Assembly (NCBI RefSeq): GCF_001606025.1
Contig: NZ_CP014945.1
Location: 2,790,001-2,854,000, forward strand
From: Psychrobacter alimentarius
Lineage (GTDB): Bacteria > Pseudomonadota > Gammaproteobacteria > Pseudomonadales > Moraxellaceae
DNA: 64,000 nucleotides
Direction of reading: 5' to 3'
Shown here: in pieces, positions 34,911 to 45,287 of the stretch
Position numbering within the stretch: position 1 is the first letter of the stretch
Layout of the letters: every line of letters starts with the position of its first letter
Translations under genes and position numbers: made by a program
The notes under the pieces: model-generated
Database searches by the model: none
Told to the model about the DNA's origin: nothing
The model's input: the letters and a program-made list of their open reading frames with translations, nothing else

Positions 34911-35723
34911 GTGGCGAAGATAGTTGTAATCACTTCAGGTAAAGGCGGTGTGGGCAAAACCACAACAAGTGCCTCTTTTGCTGCCGGTTTAGCGTTGCGT
35001 GGCTATAAAACAGTCGTTATCGATTTTGATGTAGGTCTACGTAATCTAGACTTGATCATGGGTTGTGAGAACCGAATTGTTTATGACTTCGTTGATGTCA
35101 TCACTGGTAGTGCCCGTTTGTCGCAAGCGCTTGTCAAAGACAAACAGCTAGAAAATTTATACATCCTTCCTGCCAGTCAAACGCGTGACAAAGACGCACT
35201 GACAGATGAAGGTGTGGCAGAAGTTATGACAGAGCTGTCTAAACAGTTTGACTATATCATCTGTGACTCGCCTGCTGGTATCGAGCGCGGTGCACAGTTG
35301 GCTATGTATCATGCGGATGAGGCCATCATTGTCACCAACCCTGAGATTTCTTCAGTGCGTGACTCAGATCGCATCATTGGTATTTTGCAAAGCCAGACAA
35401 AAAAGGTAGAAGAAAACCAAGGTTCAGTCCGTGAGCATCTGGTCATCACTCGTTATAATGCCGAACGTGCCGCCGCCAATGAAATGATGGATATTGATAC
35501 CATTTCTAATGATATCTTGAAAGTGCCTTTACTTGGTGTGATTCCTGAAAGCCATTCAGTTCTAGAAGCATCTAACCATGGTGAGCCAGTCATTCATTAT
35601 ACCGATTCTATCGCTGGTCAGTGTTATGATGATATCGTTGCCCGTTTCTTAGGCGAAGAACGTCCTTTGCGTCACATTGACGTGAAGAAAAAGAGTTTAT
35701 TGCAGCGCTGGTTTGGAGGTTAA
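34911..35723 (+). CDS. minD: Septum site-determining ATPase MinD
   Basis: 270 aa, GTG start with AGGAG upstream. The deviant Walker A motif GKGGVGKTT is at 10-18, the switch/Walker B region is [16 protein letters not shown] and CDSPAGIE, and the C-terminal amphipathic membrane helix is in [12 protein letters not shown]. MinD binds ATP, dimerises on the membrane, recruits MinC, and is released by MinE. The ORF ends one base before the minE frame opens. Confidence 0.97.
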   Translation: MAKIVVITSGKGGVGKTTTSASFAAGLALRGYKTVVIDFDVGLRNLDLIMGCENRIVYDFVDVITGSARLSQALVKDKQLENLYILPASQTRDKDALTDEGVAEVMTELSKQFDYIICDSPAGIERGAQLAMYHADEAIIVTNPEISSVRDSDRIIGILQSQTKKVEENQGSVREHLVITRYNAERAAANEMMDIDTISNDILKVPLLGVIPESHSVLEASNHGEPVIHYTDSIAGQCYDDIVARFLGEERPLRHIDVKKKSLLQRWFGG

Positions 35724-35725
35724 TG

Positions 35726-36016
35726 ATGACTAAGAAAAAAGGATTTTGGAGTAGCCTATTTGGTACTGATGACAGCAATAGCGCAGGCAGTGCTAATTTG
35801 GCTACTGAACGCCTCAAGGTTATCGTGGCTAGCGAAAATCGGTTGAACAATCGCCTCACTGCTGATCGTATCGAAAAGATGAAACGTGAAATACTCGAAG
35901 TGGTCAATAAGTACGTGAATGGCGTTCAGATAGATGATGTGAATATCAATCATCGTTCTGAGGACAGCTTAGATGTCTTAGAGATGAACATCAGCTTACC
36001 TGAACACAAAAAATAA
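35726..36016 (+). CDS. minE: Cell division topological specificity factor MinE
   Basis: 96 aa from ATG 35726, six bases after GGAGG; ATG 35723 overlaps the minD stop. The N-terminal amphipathic segment ([11 protein letters not shown]) and [13 protein letters not shown] form the MinD-stimulating region, and the remaining part folds as the dimerisation domain. It drives pole-to-pole oscillation of MinCD. Two hairpins follow the stop. Confidence 0.95.
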   Translation: MTKKKGFWSSLFGTDDSNSAGSANLATERLKVIVASENRLNNRLTADRIEKMKREILEVVNKYVNGVQIDDVNINHRSEDSLDVLEMNISLPEHKK

Positions 36017-36019
36017 GCT

Positions 36020-36051
36020 TATCAAAGTATCCGTTATTGATGCTTTGATAA
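36020..36051 (+). other. Hairpin after minE
   Basis: TTATCAAAG / CTTTGATAA, 9-bp stem, just before the terminator. It has no U run and may protect the mRNA end. Confidence 0.55.
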
Positions 36052-36058
36052 CGTATTA

Positions 36059-36093
36059 AAAAAGCCCCCAGTATGATACTGAGGGCTTTTTTA
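36059..36093. terminator. Bidirectional terminator between minE and cytochrome b561 gene
   Basis: AAAAGCCCCCAGTAT / ATACTGAGGGCTTTT with one mismatch, A and T tracts on both sides. Confidence 0.86.
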
Positions 36094-36139
36094 TTGCATG
36101 TCTAGTATAGGTGTCAATCAGTCGCTAATGAAGCATTCA

Positions 36140-36667
36140 CTATTTCATGCGTGCGATTAAATTGTCTTTTTTGATAAACTGATGGTATAAAGCCGCACCG
36201 ATATGGGCAAGCGTAAACGTAATAATAGCAGGCCAGATAATACCCGTGTGCAAATCATTATAAAAGCGCGCCAAACTTCGATCTGGCGTAACAAATACGG
36301 GGATCTCAAATAAGCCAAAAATATCCACTGGTCGTCCACCATAAACCGACATCAACAACCCTGCAATTGGCATCGCAATCAATAGAGCATACAGTCCAAA
36401 ATGTGTTAAGTGGGCCAATAAAGCTTGCCATTTCGGCATTGGCACAGATGGTGGCGCTTTAGTCAATAGGCGGTTAATCACCCGTGCTATCATCCAACAC
36501 AGTAAACTGATACCAAACGCTTTGTGTAATCCGATGTAAAAACCATTATCAAGATTTTCGTATAACAGTATCATCGACCACGTGACCAGTAATAAAACCG
36601 CGCTGATCCAATGGAAAATACGACTACTGACTGACCATTTTGACAAACTTACCTCTGTGTTTCTCAT
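36140..36667 (-). CDS. Cytochrome b561 family protein
   Basis: 175 aa from ATG 36667 (AGGAC upstream). Four membrane helices with His ligands in RIFHWISAVLL (helix 1), GLHKAFGISL (helix 2) and, in helix 4, LHTGIIWPA and AHIGAALYH. This fits the CybB-type b561 that moves electrons from ubiquinol or to superoxide. HLTHFGLYALL in helix 3 is also typical. It lies alone and ends at the terminator shared with minE. Confidence 0.92.
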   Translation of the reverse strand: MRNTEVSLSKWSVSSRIFHWISAVLLLVTWSMILLYENLDNGFYIGLHKAFGISLLCWMIARVINRLLTKAPPSVPMPKWQALLAHLTHFGLYALLIAMPIAGLLMSVYGGRPVDIFGLFEIPVFVTPDRSLARFYNDLHTGIIWPAIITFTLAHIGAALYHQFIKKDNLIARMK

Positions 36668-36815
36668 GAGCTGTCCTATTACCCTTATCATTAGTTATAT
36701 ATTATCAATGATATAGACCAAACAGCGACTCATTATTCATTCAACAGCTAAAAATAATTGAATGGATTGAGCTATGATCTCTGGCGCAAAGACCATTCCA
36801 AACCTAAATAAGAAA

Positions 36816-37322
36816 CTAGCTATCCAAATCAATCAATTGATAAGCAATATTATCTAGGTCTGGCACCAAGTACACTTTATCATCAATCATAACGGCTTGA
36901 AAAAGATAGGATAGCACAACGTTTTCGTCAAGCGGTATCATCGCTTCTGAGTTATCTGCAATCTTCGTATCATTGAACGATTCTGGCAGCTCAATATCTT
37001 TGACTTCAGCAATACGGGCTTGTAATTGTTGAAGCTCGCCTGCCGTTTGTAATGCTAAGCGATGACTCGATGTATTACCTTCTAATACAATTATCTTATC
37101 TGGTGTCTCATTTTCTGGTAATAAATGAAACACAACCACGTCCTGTTGCTGCCAGTCGTACAACGAAATACGCTCATCGTAATCGTCTACACTCAAGATC
37201 AAACTACTAGGAATCAGCCAATCAGGTTGGTTAAATGCTGGGACAATTGTGACATCAAGCATCCCATTATTGGTGGTCAGTAAGCTCACTGCTTCAAACG
37301 AATGTTTCAAGATTTTTTTCAT
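36816..37322 (-). CDS. ChpC-like, degenerate CheW-fold protein of the Pil-Chp cluster
   Basis: 168 aa. The order of blocks DWLIPSSLILSV, ISLYDWQQQDVVVFHLLP and KIIVLEGNTSSHRLALQTAG resembles the strands of CheW, where the middle 'DWRGQ-x-VPL' loop is DWQQQDVVVF here. At the end of the cluster, just after chpB, Pseudomonas has ChpC, a CheW-like adaptor. This suggests a ChpC role in linking an alternate receptor to ChpA. Identity is weak, so no symbol is given. ATG 37322, 17 bp after chpB. Confidence 0.6.
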   Translation of the reverse strand: MKKILKHSFEAVSLLTTNNGMLDVTIVPAFNQPDWLIPSSLILSVDDYDERISLYDWQQQDVVVFHLLPENETPDKIIVLEGNTSSHRLALQTAGELQQLQARIAEVKDIELPESFNDTKIADNSEAMIPLDENVVLSYLFQAVMIDDKVYLVPDLDNIAYQLIDLDS

Positions 37323-37339
37323 ATGTCGCTCACCATAAG

Positions 37340-38344
37340 TTAAGACAAAGAGGCAGTCACTGCCCGTTCACTAATATAATCTGTCAATTTTTTTGCTAAA
37401 TCGGCTGGACTACCGATAAAATCGCAATATCCTGAGTCAATAATAGCTTGAGGCTGACTGGGACAAGCACTCAAACTTGGATCTTGCACCCATAATTGGC
37501 TATGATTGTCTTGAATAAGATCTAAATATTGAGAACCATCGTTGCCCATACCAGAAAATATAATATTGATAAGCTCACTACCATACACATCACTGGTGTT
37601 TTTGAGGATCTGTCCAATGGCTGGTTTGTACTCGCCAACCCACTCTTGTTCTAATAATATCACTCGGCCTGTCGAATCACAGACAATCTGTCGATCAATC
37701 GGCGCGATAAGACATTGACCTGCCCGCAGGCGCTGTGAAGAAGTAATGATATGACAAGGCCAATCGTTATGGCGATTCAATACGCGTGGTAAAGTACCAA
37801 TCATGGCGTTATTAAAATGATGGGCCAATAACAGACAAACGGGTAGCATGGGCGACAAATTATCCAAGAATTCTTTGATCGCACTAGGTCCGCCCATAGA
37901 AGCACCTAAAAATACTACGTATTGCCACTCTCTATCTTTATTCTCATTTTTTTGAACTGGCACATCGATTAAAGTGGGTAACGCCAGTGTATGCGCCAGT
38001 TTGCGTTTGAGCTTACGCTGCCATTTGGCATATTGCCATGCCTCATTCAGATAAGGTGCTTGGCTAAACCCTATCAAAATAGCCGCCGCTTTGGAGCCCG
38101 TCGTTGCAGCAACTATATTGTCATCATAGTCACTGTCTATCAGCCAGATATCAATCGCTGGATCTATAAGCTCGCTTTTTCTTCGTAACTGTTCTTGTGA
38201 CATACAGCCCACAAGGATTAGGCCAAAACTACGCACGGTATCCGAAAACGCCATGCGCTGGTGATGGTCTTCTGCAATGACCATCACCTTAACACTTTCT
38301 TTGTTTTTTTCTTTTAGTTCTAACCTATTGGCATTATCCTTCAT
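37340..38344 (-). CDS. chpB: CheB-type protein methylesterase ChpB
   Basis: 334 aa. The C-terminal methylesterase domain (about 140-330) has the Ser/His/Asp triad in FLGASMGGPSAIKEF, AHHFNNAM and FSGMGNDGS. The first 110 residues look like a degenerate receiver: VMVIAEDHHQRMAFSDTVRS, with IWLIDSDYDD in the place of the phospho-Asp site but without the acidic pair and clear Lys. It would remove methyl groups from PilJ, opposing PilK. It overlaps the end of chpA by 11 bp. Confidence 0.92.
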   Translation of the reverse strand: MKDNANRLELKEKNKESVKVMVIAEDHHQRMAFSDTVRSFGLILVGCMSQEQLRRKSELIDPAIDIWLIDSDYDDNIVAATTGSKAAAILIGFSQAPYLNEAWQYAKWQRKLKRKLAHTLALPTLIDVPVQKNENKDREWQYVVFLGASMGGPSAIKEFLDNLSPMLPVCLLLAHHFNNAMIGTLPRVLNRHNDWPCHIITSSQRLRAGQCLIAPIDRQIVCDSTGRVILLEQEWVGEYKPAIGQILKNTSDVYGSELINIIFSGMGNDGSQYLDLIQDNHSQLWVQDPSLSACPSQPQAIIDSGYCDFIGSPADLAKKLTDYISERAVTASLS

Positions 38345-41300
38345 GAGTCAAGCTGACCTCTTTACCCAGTATTCTCTGGATTTTATTTAGTAGCTCTTGT
38401 TCTTGGAATGGTTTACCCATGTAATCGTTTACACCAATCTCCAAAGCACGCTCACGATGCTTCTCACCCGTACGTGATGTGATCATGATAATTGGGATAT
38501 GTTTCAAATGCTTATTGTGTCTGACCTGAGTTGCCACCTCAAAACCATCCATACGCGGCATTTCAATATCTAGTAGTATCATATCTGGTGTCGTGTCTTG
38601 TAATATATCAATCGCATCGATACCATCTTTTGCAACCACCACATTGAACCCTTGACGCTCTAAGAAACGCGACGTTACTTTACGTACAGTCACTGAGTCA
38701 TCAACCACTAAGATGGTTGATTTAGACTCTATACGCCCGCGCTTAAAGTCATCAGCGTTTGAGAGGTTTCTCCCTAGTTGTACATTACGCATTAATGCAA
38801 TCAGGTCTAAGATCAGCATGACTGAGCCATCACCCATAATAGTTGCAGCAGAAATCCCTGGTATATGAGACAACTGCTGTCCTAAAGGTTTTACCACCAC
38901 TTCGATACGAGAGCCTGCGATTTGATCGACTTGTAGTGCAATATTATGACCAGTACGGTTCTTAATAAGAATCAGCGGTAGACTGGTATTGGTGTTGACG
39001 ACCAGCTCATTGAGTTTATTACCGGATAAAATCTCATTTAAGTAGCGCACTCGATAGTCAACATCTTCAAAGCTTAATGTGGCTTCATTTGACTGATAAT
39101 AATCATAAAGCTTCTCTGGATTGACACGCACCACACGCTCAATTTGCACCAAAGGTATGGCATAGTAACGATCTGCTGCTCGAACCACCAACGCATCAGA
39201 CACCGCAACTGTTAGTGGCAAACGCATCGTAAAATGCGACCCTTTGCCAAGTTCTGAGACAACCGATACCACGCCGCCCAGTTGACGAATTTCACTAATG
39301 ACCACATCCATACCTACGCCGCGACCTGAAATCTGGGTCACTTGTGTGCTGGTACTTAATCCTGCATTGAAGATGTACTGCATGACATCAAGATCAGTAA
39401 GGCTATTATCATTTGCATCAATAAGACCTTGAGCAATCGCCTTGCTACGTACTGCTTCTACATCGATTCCACGACCATCATCTATCAGCTGAATAACAAT
39501 CTCACTACCTTCGCGATGTACTTCAAGCGTGATATGCCCGCTACGCTCCTTCCCTGCTTTTAGACGCGTCGAAGTGTTTTCGATACCATGGTCAACCGCA
39601 TTACGTAGCATATGCTCAAGTGGCGAGGTAATACGTTCTAGAATGGTTCTATCCATCTCATCATCAGCATTGATGATTGTCAATTCGACAGACTTATTAA
39701 GCTCGTTGGCAGTCTGACGCACGATACGCTCAAGGCGCGGTGTCAAACGCGTAAATGGCACCATACGCGAATTCATGAGACCATCTTGCAGCTCAGTTTG
39801 CGTACGCGATAGCTGTAATAGCAAACTTTCGCTATCACGGGTCTTTTCTAATAATGTGTGATTAATATCAATCAAATCTGAGGCAGATTCTGTCAAAGAT
39901 TTTGATAGCTGATTCAAAGACGAATATTGATCCATTTCTAGCGGGTCAAAATCTTCATTATTAATCAACTCATCATCGATTTGCGATAGTATTTGTGCTT
40001 CTAGCTCAATCTCCATTCGGCGTAATTGATCAGCCAGTCGCTGTACAGTGATGCCCATATCCTCAATACTGTTGGTCAAGCTACTGATACCCATATCGAT
40101 ACGAGCGCGGTTAATCGCTGACTCTCCAGATAGATTGATCATATGCTCAATCAGACCGCCTGAGATACGAATCATCTCATTACTGCTCACACTCTGATCG
40201 TCCTCAGTAACACTACTACTGAGCATGGAGGGCATCTCGCTAATATCTTTTGCCAAATACTGGGAATCTTGCTTTTCTTTAGCAATAAGAATCGCTTCTC
40301 GCTGTGCTTGTAATGACTCTTTTGGAATATGCTTTAACCCATCAGGATTTTTGCTAAACAGCTGCAATGCTTCGATTAATAAGCCTGGAACGGGCGGATT
40401 GACATTTTGCCTAAGAACAGACACTGCATCTGCAAGCCAATCATGGCTTGCCACTAACAATTCAACCACCTTTTTAGTGGCAGGACGGCGACCATCTACA
40501 AAATCCTTGTAGACCGCCTCCATTTCGTGAGCCAAATCAGCAATACCACTCGCTGTCACCATTCGCGCACCACCCTTAATGGTATGCAAGTCACGCTGGA
40601 GTGCCTGTATCACAGTGGTATTGCTCGTGTCTTTTAAGAATATAGGCAGATATTTGTTGCGGTTGGTTAACTCTTCTGCTTCTTCTAAAAATACCGCCAA
40701 AATGTCAGGGTCAGGCAAGCCATTCGCCCATGACTGCTTAATCATTCTATCTAAGCTGATAGTGTCAGACACGTCATCGATACTTTGAACGGGGTTAGCA
40801 GCTGTATTATAAGTGTCCGCTTCAAGATTGTTTTTTGGGTTTGGTATGATGAGTTCTACTATCTCTGGCAATACTTTTGCTTTTTCAAACTGCTGGAGCT
40901 GCTCAATAAGTTCTGAGGTAAAGAATGATTTGTTGTGATTCACCATATGCGTTACTTGCAAAGATATGGTATCTTGCACTCGTTGCATAATCTCTAACCA
41001 CTGCACGGTTGGCGCTTTTCTGTTTTCTACGAAGGCTTCATAGATACTTTCCGCTTCATGCGTCAGATCGCCAATACTGCGGATACCTGCCATTCGTGCA
41101 CCACCTTTGATGGTGTGCAAATGTCGCTGTAAGACCTTTAATGCGTTGATATTGCTAATATCTGCACGCCACTTATTAAAGCTTTCGTCTAGGGCTGTAT
41201 CCAGCTCCTGCGCCTCTTCTAAAAAGATCTCTAGTAGCTCAGCATCGGTATCAATAGATTCAAGTTGTATATCTGGTACTGGCACAGTACGAACAATAAA

Positions 41301-44300
41301 AGCGTCTTCATTGTTGTGCTCATCTGTTTGGTAAATACTTTGCAAATCTTCGAGTACTTGTTTGTCTATTTTTAATGAGGTACTACCAGCCAATGCATCG
41401 AACAATCCCACTAACTGAGCATGTCCAGCATGTAGTATGGCTTGAGTCTCTGTATCTTTTACTTTATTAAGATGATCGTGCAAATAGGCATAAGCATGAC
41501 CAAGCTCAGTTAGGATGGCCGTAAATTTTGGAAAGTTTTTTGCCTTATCAGATAAATGCTTTATTTGTGATATTTGTTGCTCTATATAATCTTGAACTTG
41601 CTCTATTTCAGAATGATTGAGCGCATTGTCCAATTCCCACTCAGCATCTAACAACTCGTCAATATTGTTGTCTAATAGCTGTGCTATCGTCGGTTTGTTA
41701 TCAGATATGTATTCCGTCTCTTTAACATAGTCTTTTTCACCAAGCATGGCTTGCAATGATGCTATGTCATGCTGACTTTGCGTGTCTTGCATCTGCATGT
41801 CTTGTATCTGGAAGTTTTGTTCATAGCTATGCAAATAACCATTCATCAACGTAGACGATTTGGCCAAAGCCTCTAAATGCTGAGTGTTCATGGCTATATC
41901 TTGTTGCTGCAACTGCTCTAAGCTCTGCTCAATAGTTGCACTAACTTCGCTAATAGCAGCCAGTGCACTAGAACCAGAAGCTCCTCTCAACGTATGAAAT
42001 GCCCGTACAATATCATCTGTGACTTCAATATGAGTTTGATCTTGATGCACATCAACGAATCGATCGATATCGCGTAACAATCCTTCTGCCTCGTCGATAA
42101 AAATCTCAAAAAATGCTTTTTCTTGCTCACTTTGAGGGATTAGAACAATGGGAGCTTCTGCGATCATTTCATTCACAGAGTTGATGTTTTGCAGTGCAAT
42201 ATCTATCTCTTCGTTATCCTCTTCTAATTCATCCAACAATATTGAATCTTTACTGTCTTTATCTTCAAGATCGTTTGTCGCTTGTTCCCATTGCTTGGCA
42301 GATAACTCAGCATAACTAAAGGCATCACCTTGCTGTTTACTGTAGGCATTCGCACAAGCAATCCATAGAGGTATCATAGCAGGATAATTTTGCTTGTTGT
42401 TTTCAAATACATTTAGCATGGTCGGGTAAGCAGCTAATACCTCTGTAACCAGCTGACACATATCATCTGTCACAGCGATACTACGATCCAAGATACGATT
42501 GAGCATATTTTCTATGGCCCAAGCCAGCTCAGCAGTATAGTGAGCACCCACCATGCGACCTGACCCCTTTAAGGTATGGAACCCTCGGCGGATATCTGTC
42601 AGCCCACTTAAATCTGTAGGAGACAGTTGCCAATACTCATACAAAGGAAGTATTTCAGCCAATACTTCCTTGGCTTCTTCTATAAATATTTCTTTAATAT
42701 CAGGATCTGCATCGCTTGCATCGGCTGGCAACTGCTCAGCTTCTTGCATAAAAGGCATGAGTACTGCTGGAATCTCAGAAATCGATAAAGGTTTTAACAC
42801 ATCTCTTTCATCATGCTTTGTTAGGTGAGACTCACTAACTGCACTAAGTATTTCAGATGTTTCTACATGGTCAGTTGGATTCGGTACTTCAAACTCTAAG
42901 CCGTCTTCTAGTCCAAAAGAAGCGTCATCCGATTCTACTTGTTGGTCTATTAGAACGGTATCAGAGATAGCGAGACCCGTATTGATAGGCTGCTTTGCCA
43001 TTAGATTTTGACTTTTTAAAACGATGACTGCTGGATCTAAGCTTGGCGCCCGCTGTGCCTCAAAATCTGCGAGTAATACAGGCAGAATGCTTACAGTTTC
43101 TGTAACCAGATTAACCACGTCATCTGTGACAGCCAAAGTATGGTCTAACAAGCGGTTGAGCAAACTTTCAATTGACCAAGCCATTTCACTAATACTAAAA
43201 GCACCAACCATACGGCCTGAGCCTTTTAGGGTATGGAAACCTCGACGCACCTCAGTAAGTGGGGTCAAATCTTGTTTGTCTTGCTGCCAGATAGGTAGAA
43301 AGTCTGTGAGGTCAGTGATGACATCCGTCACCTCTTCAATAAAGATGTCGCGAATCTCTGCGTCCATCTCAAAACTATCCGCTTTAATGGCTGCGCGAAC
43401 TTGTGCTAAAGCTGCACTTTCTGTCTTATTGCGGATATCAGACGTATCTTGCTCTTTTACACTCTGATCGTCTGTATCGGTTAAAATCTGCGCAGTTAAG
43501 TGCGGATGACTAACCGGAGAAATCTCACCATTATCATCATAACGAAGGACGTCAGTTGCGACAGGTTTTTGAGTCAAAAAGATGTCGTCAATTTTCTCTG
43601 GTGCCTCAATGTAAAGCGCAAGTAGCTGTGCAGCTCGAGCGGCATATTCATTTGCTTGTGTTAATACTGTTTCGTCAAAAACTTGTTGGGCAAGGTAATC
43701 AAGCAACAGCTCAATAGAAGTCAATGCCTCCGCCAATGCCTGCGTGACATCCCAGCTAAGCACCTCAATATTATGAATGACCAACTGCGTAAATATACCG
43801 GCCACGTCCTCGATGGTTTGACGCACTATAGGCAAACCCATATCAGCAAAAGATTCGCCAATGCGAGCAAATTCAGCCTCATTTGGCAATAAATGAATAT
43901 CTTGACGTTGCAAGTAATCATTAAAACTTTGCTTTACTTCTTCTACCGCGATGCGCAGCTCACGTAAGTTTTCACCAGCAGTGTTGGCGTCATAGCTATC
44001 TGGCGCTTGCATATCGATACGATAAGGCAATTCAGATGACGAAACAAAAGAGGTTGCACCTCCTATCTTAAGAGATATCGTCTGTTCTGTATTATAAATA
44101 GCGTCATATAACGCTTGCAGCTTTTGCTCAATTTGCCACTGTACTTGTACAAATCCTGTCTCTGAGGACAAAGCCTGCTCTATCTCTATCAGGAGTGTCT
44201 CAACTTGCAATCCATAATACGTCCAGCCTCGGCCTTCAAGTTGGTTCTTTATTTTTTGCAAAGGAACTAAGAGCGTTTGAGGTTCATCGAGATTAAAAAT

Positions 44301-45257
44301 GAGGGTTTCAAGGGCGCTGAGGATTCGCGGTAAAAAGCGGGACGCTGTCGATGTATTCTGCGACAAGTGACTCAATACTGATTGAGTACGCTCGCTACTT
44401 GTTGTCAGCCCACTCAACTCAATATAGACGTTTATGATCAAATTTTTGATAAAATTGGACAACACCTCATCAGAGTGTTGATTGAAAGACGCAATGGCTT
44501 GCTCAAGCTGATTTAATAATGCAGCATAGTGTTCAGGTAGAGGCGTATTATTGCGTGCAAGATCTCTCAACCATATCTCAGTCAGATACCAGAGGTGTTT
44601 TACGTCTCTGTTCTGTGTGGTCTGCCACAAGTACTGACTAACCTTTTCTAAAACTGCCAACAAAGAGGGTTGATTGGTATTGGTCACCAATAAGGTTTGT
44701 ACTTGCTTTCGCCAGACTAGAAGTAACTGTTGATAATGATGGTCAGTCAGATCAGCGGTCACGCTATTTGCTGGTATTATGGCCTCAATACTATCAAAAA
44801 TAGTATCTTCGATAAGGTGACTGTATGCTTTCTCATACTGACTACCAATGAAGTGCAGAGGCAAGTTTGTCGTTATACCCAATTTCGACAGCGCTTGGGC
44901 GAGCCCTTCCACTGTTTTCTGAATTAAATCACTATGATAACTACCTGTATGCGAATATTGGTTTAGCTCGCGCTGCAACAATTTATGAGAGAACTGACCA
45001 ATACGGCTGTGATAAGTAGAGAGGCCTTCATGGCCGATGGATTGTGCCAATAAACCTAAATGACTAGCAAGATTGGCAAGTAAAGGAAGACGAGCCATGG
45101 TGAGGGCACCACTTACTTGGTGATAGCTCTCTACTATTTGATCTTGATTAATGTCATCAGTCCCTGATTGCCAGCCATCAGATATCTGTGATAATTGTTG
45201 ATTAAACAGTGGTAACAACCACTCAAGCGTCACTATGTTATTGGGCTGGTTTTTCAT
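38334..45257 (-). CDS. chpA: Hybrid chemosensory histidine kinase ChpA with multiple Hpt domains
   Basis: 2307 aa. The first about 620 residues are FimL-like and lack canonical Hpt His. Five Hpt motifs follow: FHTLKGSGRMVG near 672 and again near 892, FHTLRGASG near 1086, LHTIKGGARMAG near 1377 and LHTIKGGARMVT near 1556. The CheA kinase core has HMLRNAVDHGIE (N box, about 1882) and DDGRGID (G box), then a CheW-like domain and a C-terminal receiver with LLDIEMPRMDG (phospho-Asp near 2226). It phosphorylates PilG and PilH to steer type IV pili. P. aeruginosa ChpA is 2472 aa with more Hpt/Spt/Tpt units. Confidence 0.96.
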   Translation of the reverse strand: MKNQPNNIVTLEWLLPLFNQQLSQISDGWQSGTDDINQDQIVESYHQVSGALTMARLPLLANLASHLGLLAQSIGHEGLSTYHSRIGQFSHKLLQRELNQYSHTGSYHSDLIQKTVEGLAQALSKLGITTNLPLHFIGSQYEKAYSHLIEDTIFDSIEAIIPANSVTADLTDHHYQQLLLVWRKQVQTLLVTNTNQPSLLAVLEKVSQYLWQTTQNRDVKHLWYLTEIWLRDLARNNTPLPEHYAALLNQLEQAIASFNQHSDEVLSNFIKNLIINVYIELSGLTTSSERTQSVLSHLSQNTSTASRFLPRILSALETLIFNLDEPQTLLVPLQKIKNQLEGRGWTYYGLQVETLLIEIEQALSSETGFVQVQWQIEQKLQALYDAIYNTEQTISLKIGGATSFVSSSELPYRIDMQAPDSYDANTAGENLRELRIAVEEVKQSFNDYLQRQDIHLLPNEAEFARIGESFADMGLPIVRQTIEDVAGIFTQLVIHNIEVLSWDVTQALAEALTSIELLLDYLAQQVFDETVLTQANEYAARAAQLLALYIEAPEKIDDIFLTQKPVATDVLRYDDNGEISPVSHPHLTAQILTDTDDQSVKEQDTSDIRNKTESAALAQVRAAIKADSFEMDAEIRDIFIEEVTDVITDLTDFLPIWQQDKQDLTPLTEVRRGFHTLKGSGRMVGAFSISEMAWSIESLLNRLLDHTLAVTDDVVNLVTETVSILPVLLADFEAQRAPSLDPAVIVLKSQNLMAKQPINTGLAISDTVLIDQQVESDDASFGLEDGLEFEVPNPTDHVETSEILSAVSESHLTKHDERDVLKPLSISEIPAVLMPFMQEAEQLPADASDADPDIKEIFIEEAKEVLAEILPLYEYWQLSPTDLSGLTDIRRGFHTLKGSGRMVGAHYTAELAWAIENMLNRILDRSIAVTDDMCQLVTEVLAAYPTMLNVFENNKQNYPAMIPLWIACANAYSKQQGDAFSYAELSAKQWEQATNDLEDKDSKDSILLDELEEDNEEIDIALQNINSVNEMIAEAPIVLIPQSEQEKAFFEIFIDEAEGLLRDIDRFVDVHQDQTHIEVTDDIVRAFHTLRGASGSSALAAISEVSATIEQSLEQLQQQDIAMNTQHLEALAKSSTLMNGYLHSYEQNFQIQDMQMQDTQSQHDIASLQAMLGEKDYVKETEYISDNKPTIAQLLDNNIDELLDAEWELDNALNHSEIEQVQDYIEQQISQIKHLSDKAKNFPKFTAILTELGHAYAYLHDHLNKVKDTETQAILHAGHAQLVGLFDALAGSTSLKIDKQVLEDLQSIYQTDEHNNEDAFIVRTVPVPDIQLESIDTDAELLEIFLEEAQELDTALDESFNKWRADISNINALKVLQRHLHTIKGGARMAGIRSIGDLTHEAESIYEAFVENRKAPTVQWLEIMQRVQDTISLQVTHMVNHNKSFFTSELIEQLQQFEKAKVLPEIVELIIPNPKNNLEADTYNTAANPVQSIDDVSDTISLDRMIKQSWANGLPDPDILAVFLEEAEELTNRNKYLPIFLKDTSNTTVIQALQRDLHTIKGGARMVTASGIADLAHEMEAVYKDFVDGRRPATKKVVELLVASHDWLADAVSVLRQNVNPPVPGLLIEALQLFSKNPDGLKHIPKESLQAQREAILIAKEKQDSQYLAKDISEMPSMLSSSVTEDDQSVSSNEMIRISGGLIEHMINLSGESAINRARIDMGISSLTNSIEDMGITVQRLADQLRRMEIELEAQILSQIDDELINNEDFDPLEMDQYSSLNQLSKSLTESASDLIDINHTLLEKTRDSESLLLQLSRTQTELQDGLMNSRMVPFTRLTPRLERIVRQTANELNKSVELTIINADDEMDRTILERITSPLEHMLRNAVDHGIENTSTRLKAGKERSGHITLEVHREGSEIVIQLIDDGRGIDVEAVRSKAIAQGLIDANDNSLTDLDVMQYIFNAGLSTSTQVTQISGRGVGMDVVISEIRQLGGVVSVVSELGKGSHFTMRLPLTVAVSDALVVRAADRYYAIPLVQIERVVRVNPEKLYDYYQSNEATLSFEDVDYRVRYLNEILSGNKLNELVVNTNTSLPLILIKNRTGHNIALQVDQIAGSRIEVVVKPLGQQLSHIPGISAATIMGDGSVMLILDLIALMRNVQLGRNLSNADDFKRGRIESKSTILVVDDSVTVRKVTSRFLERQGFNVVVAKDGIDAIDILQDTTPDMILLDIEMPRMDGFEVATQVRHNKHLKHIPIIMITSRTGEKHRERALEIGVNDYMGKPFQEQELLNKIQRILGKEVSLTHEG

Positions 45258-45287
45258 AGATTGATCCTAACTCGTTTAGGCGCTAAT

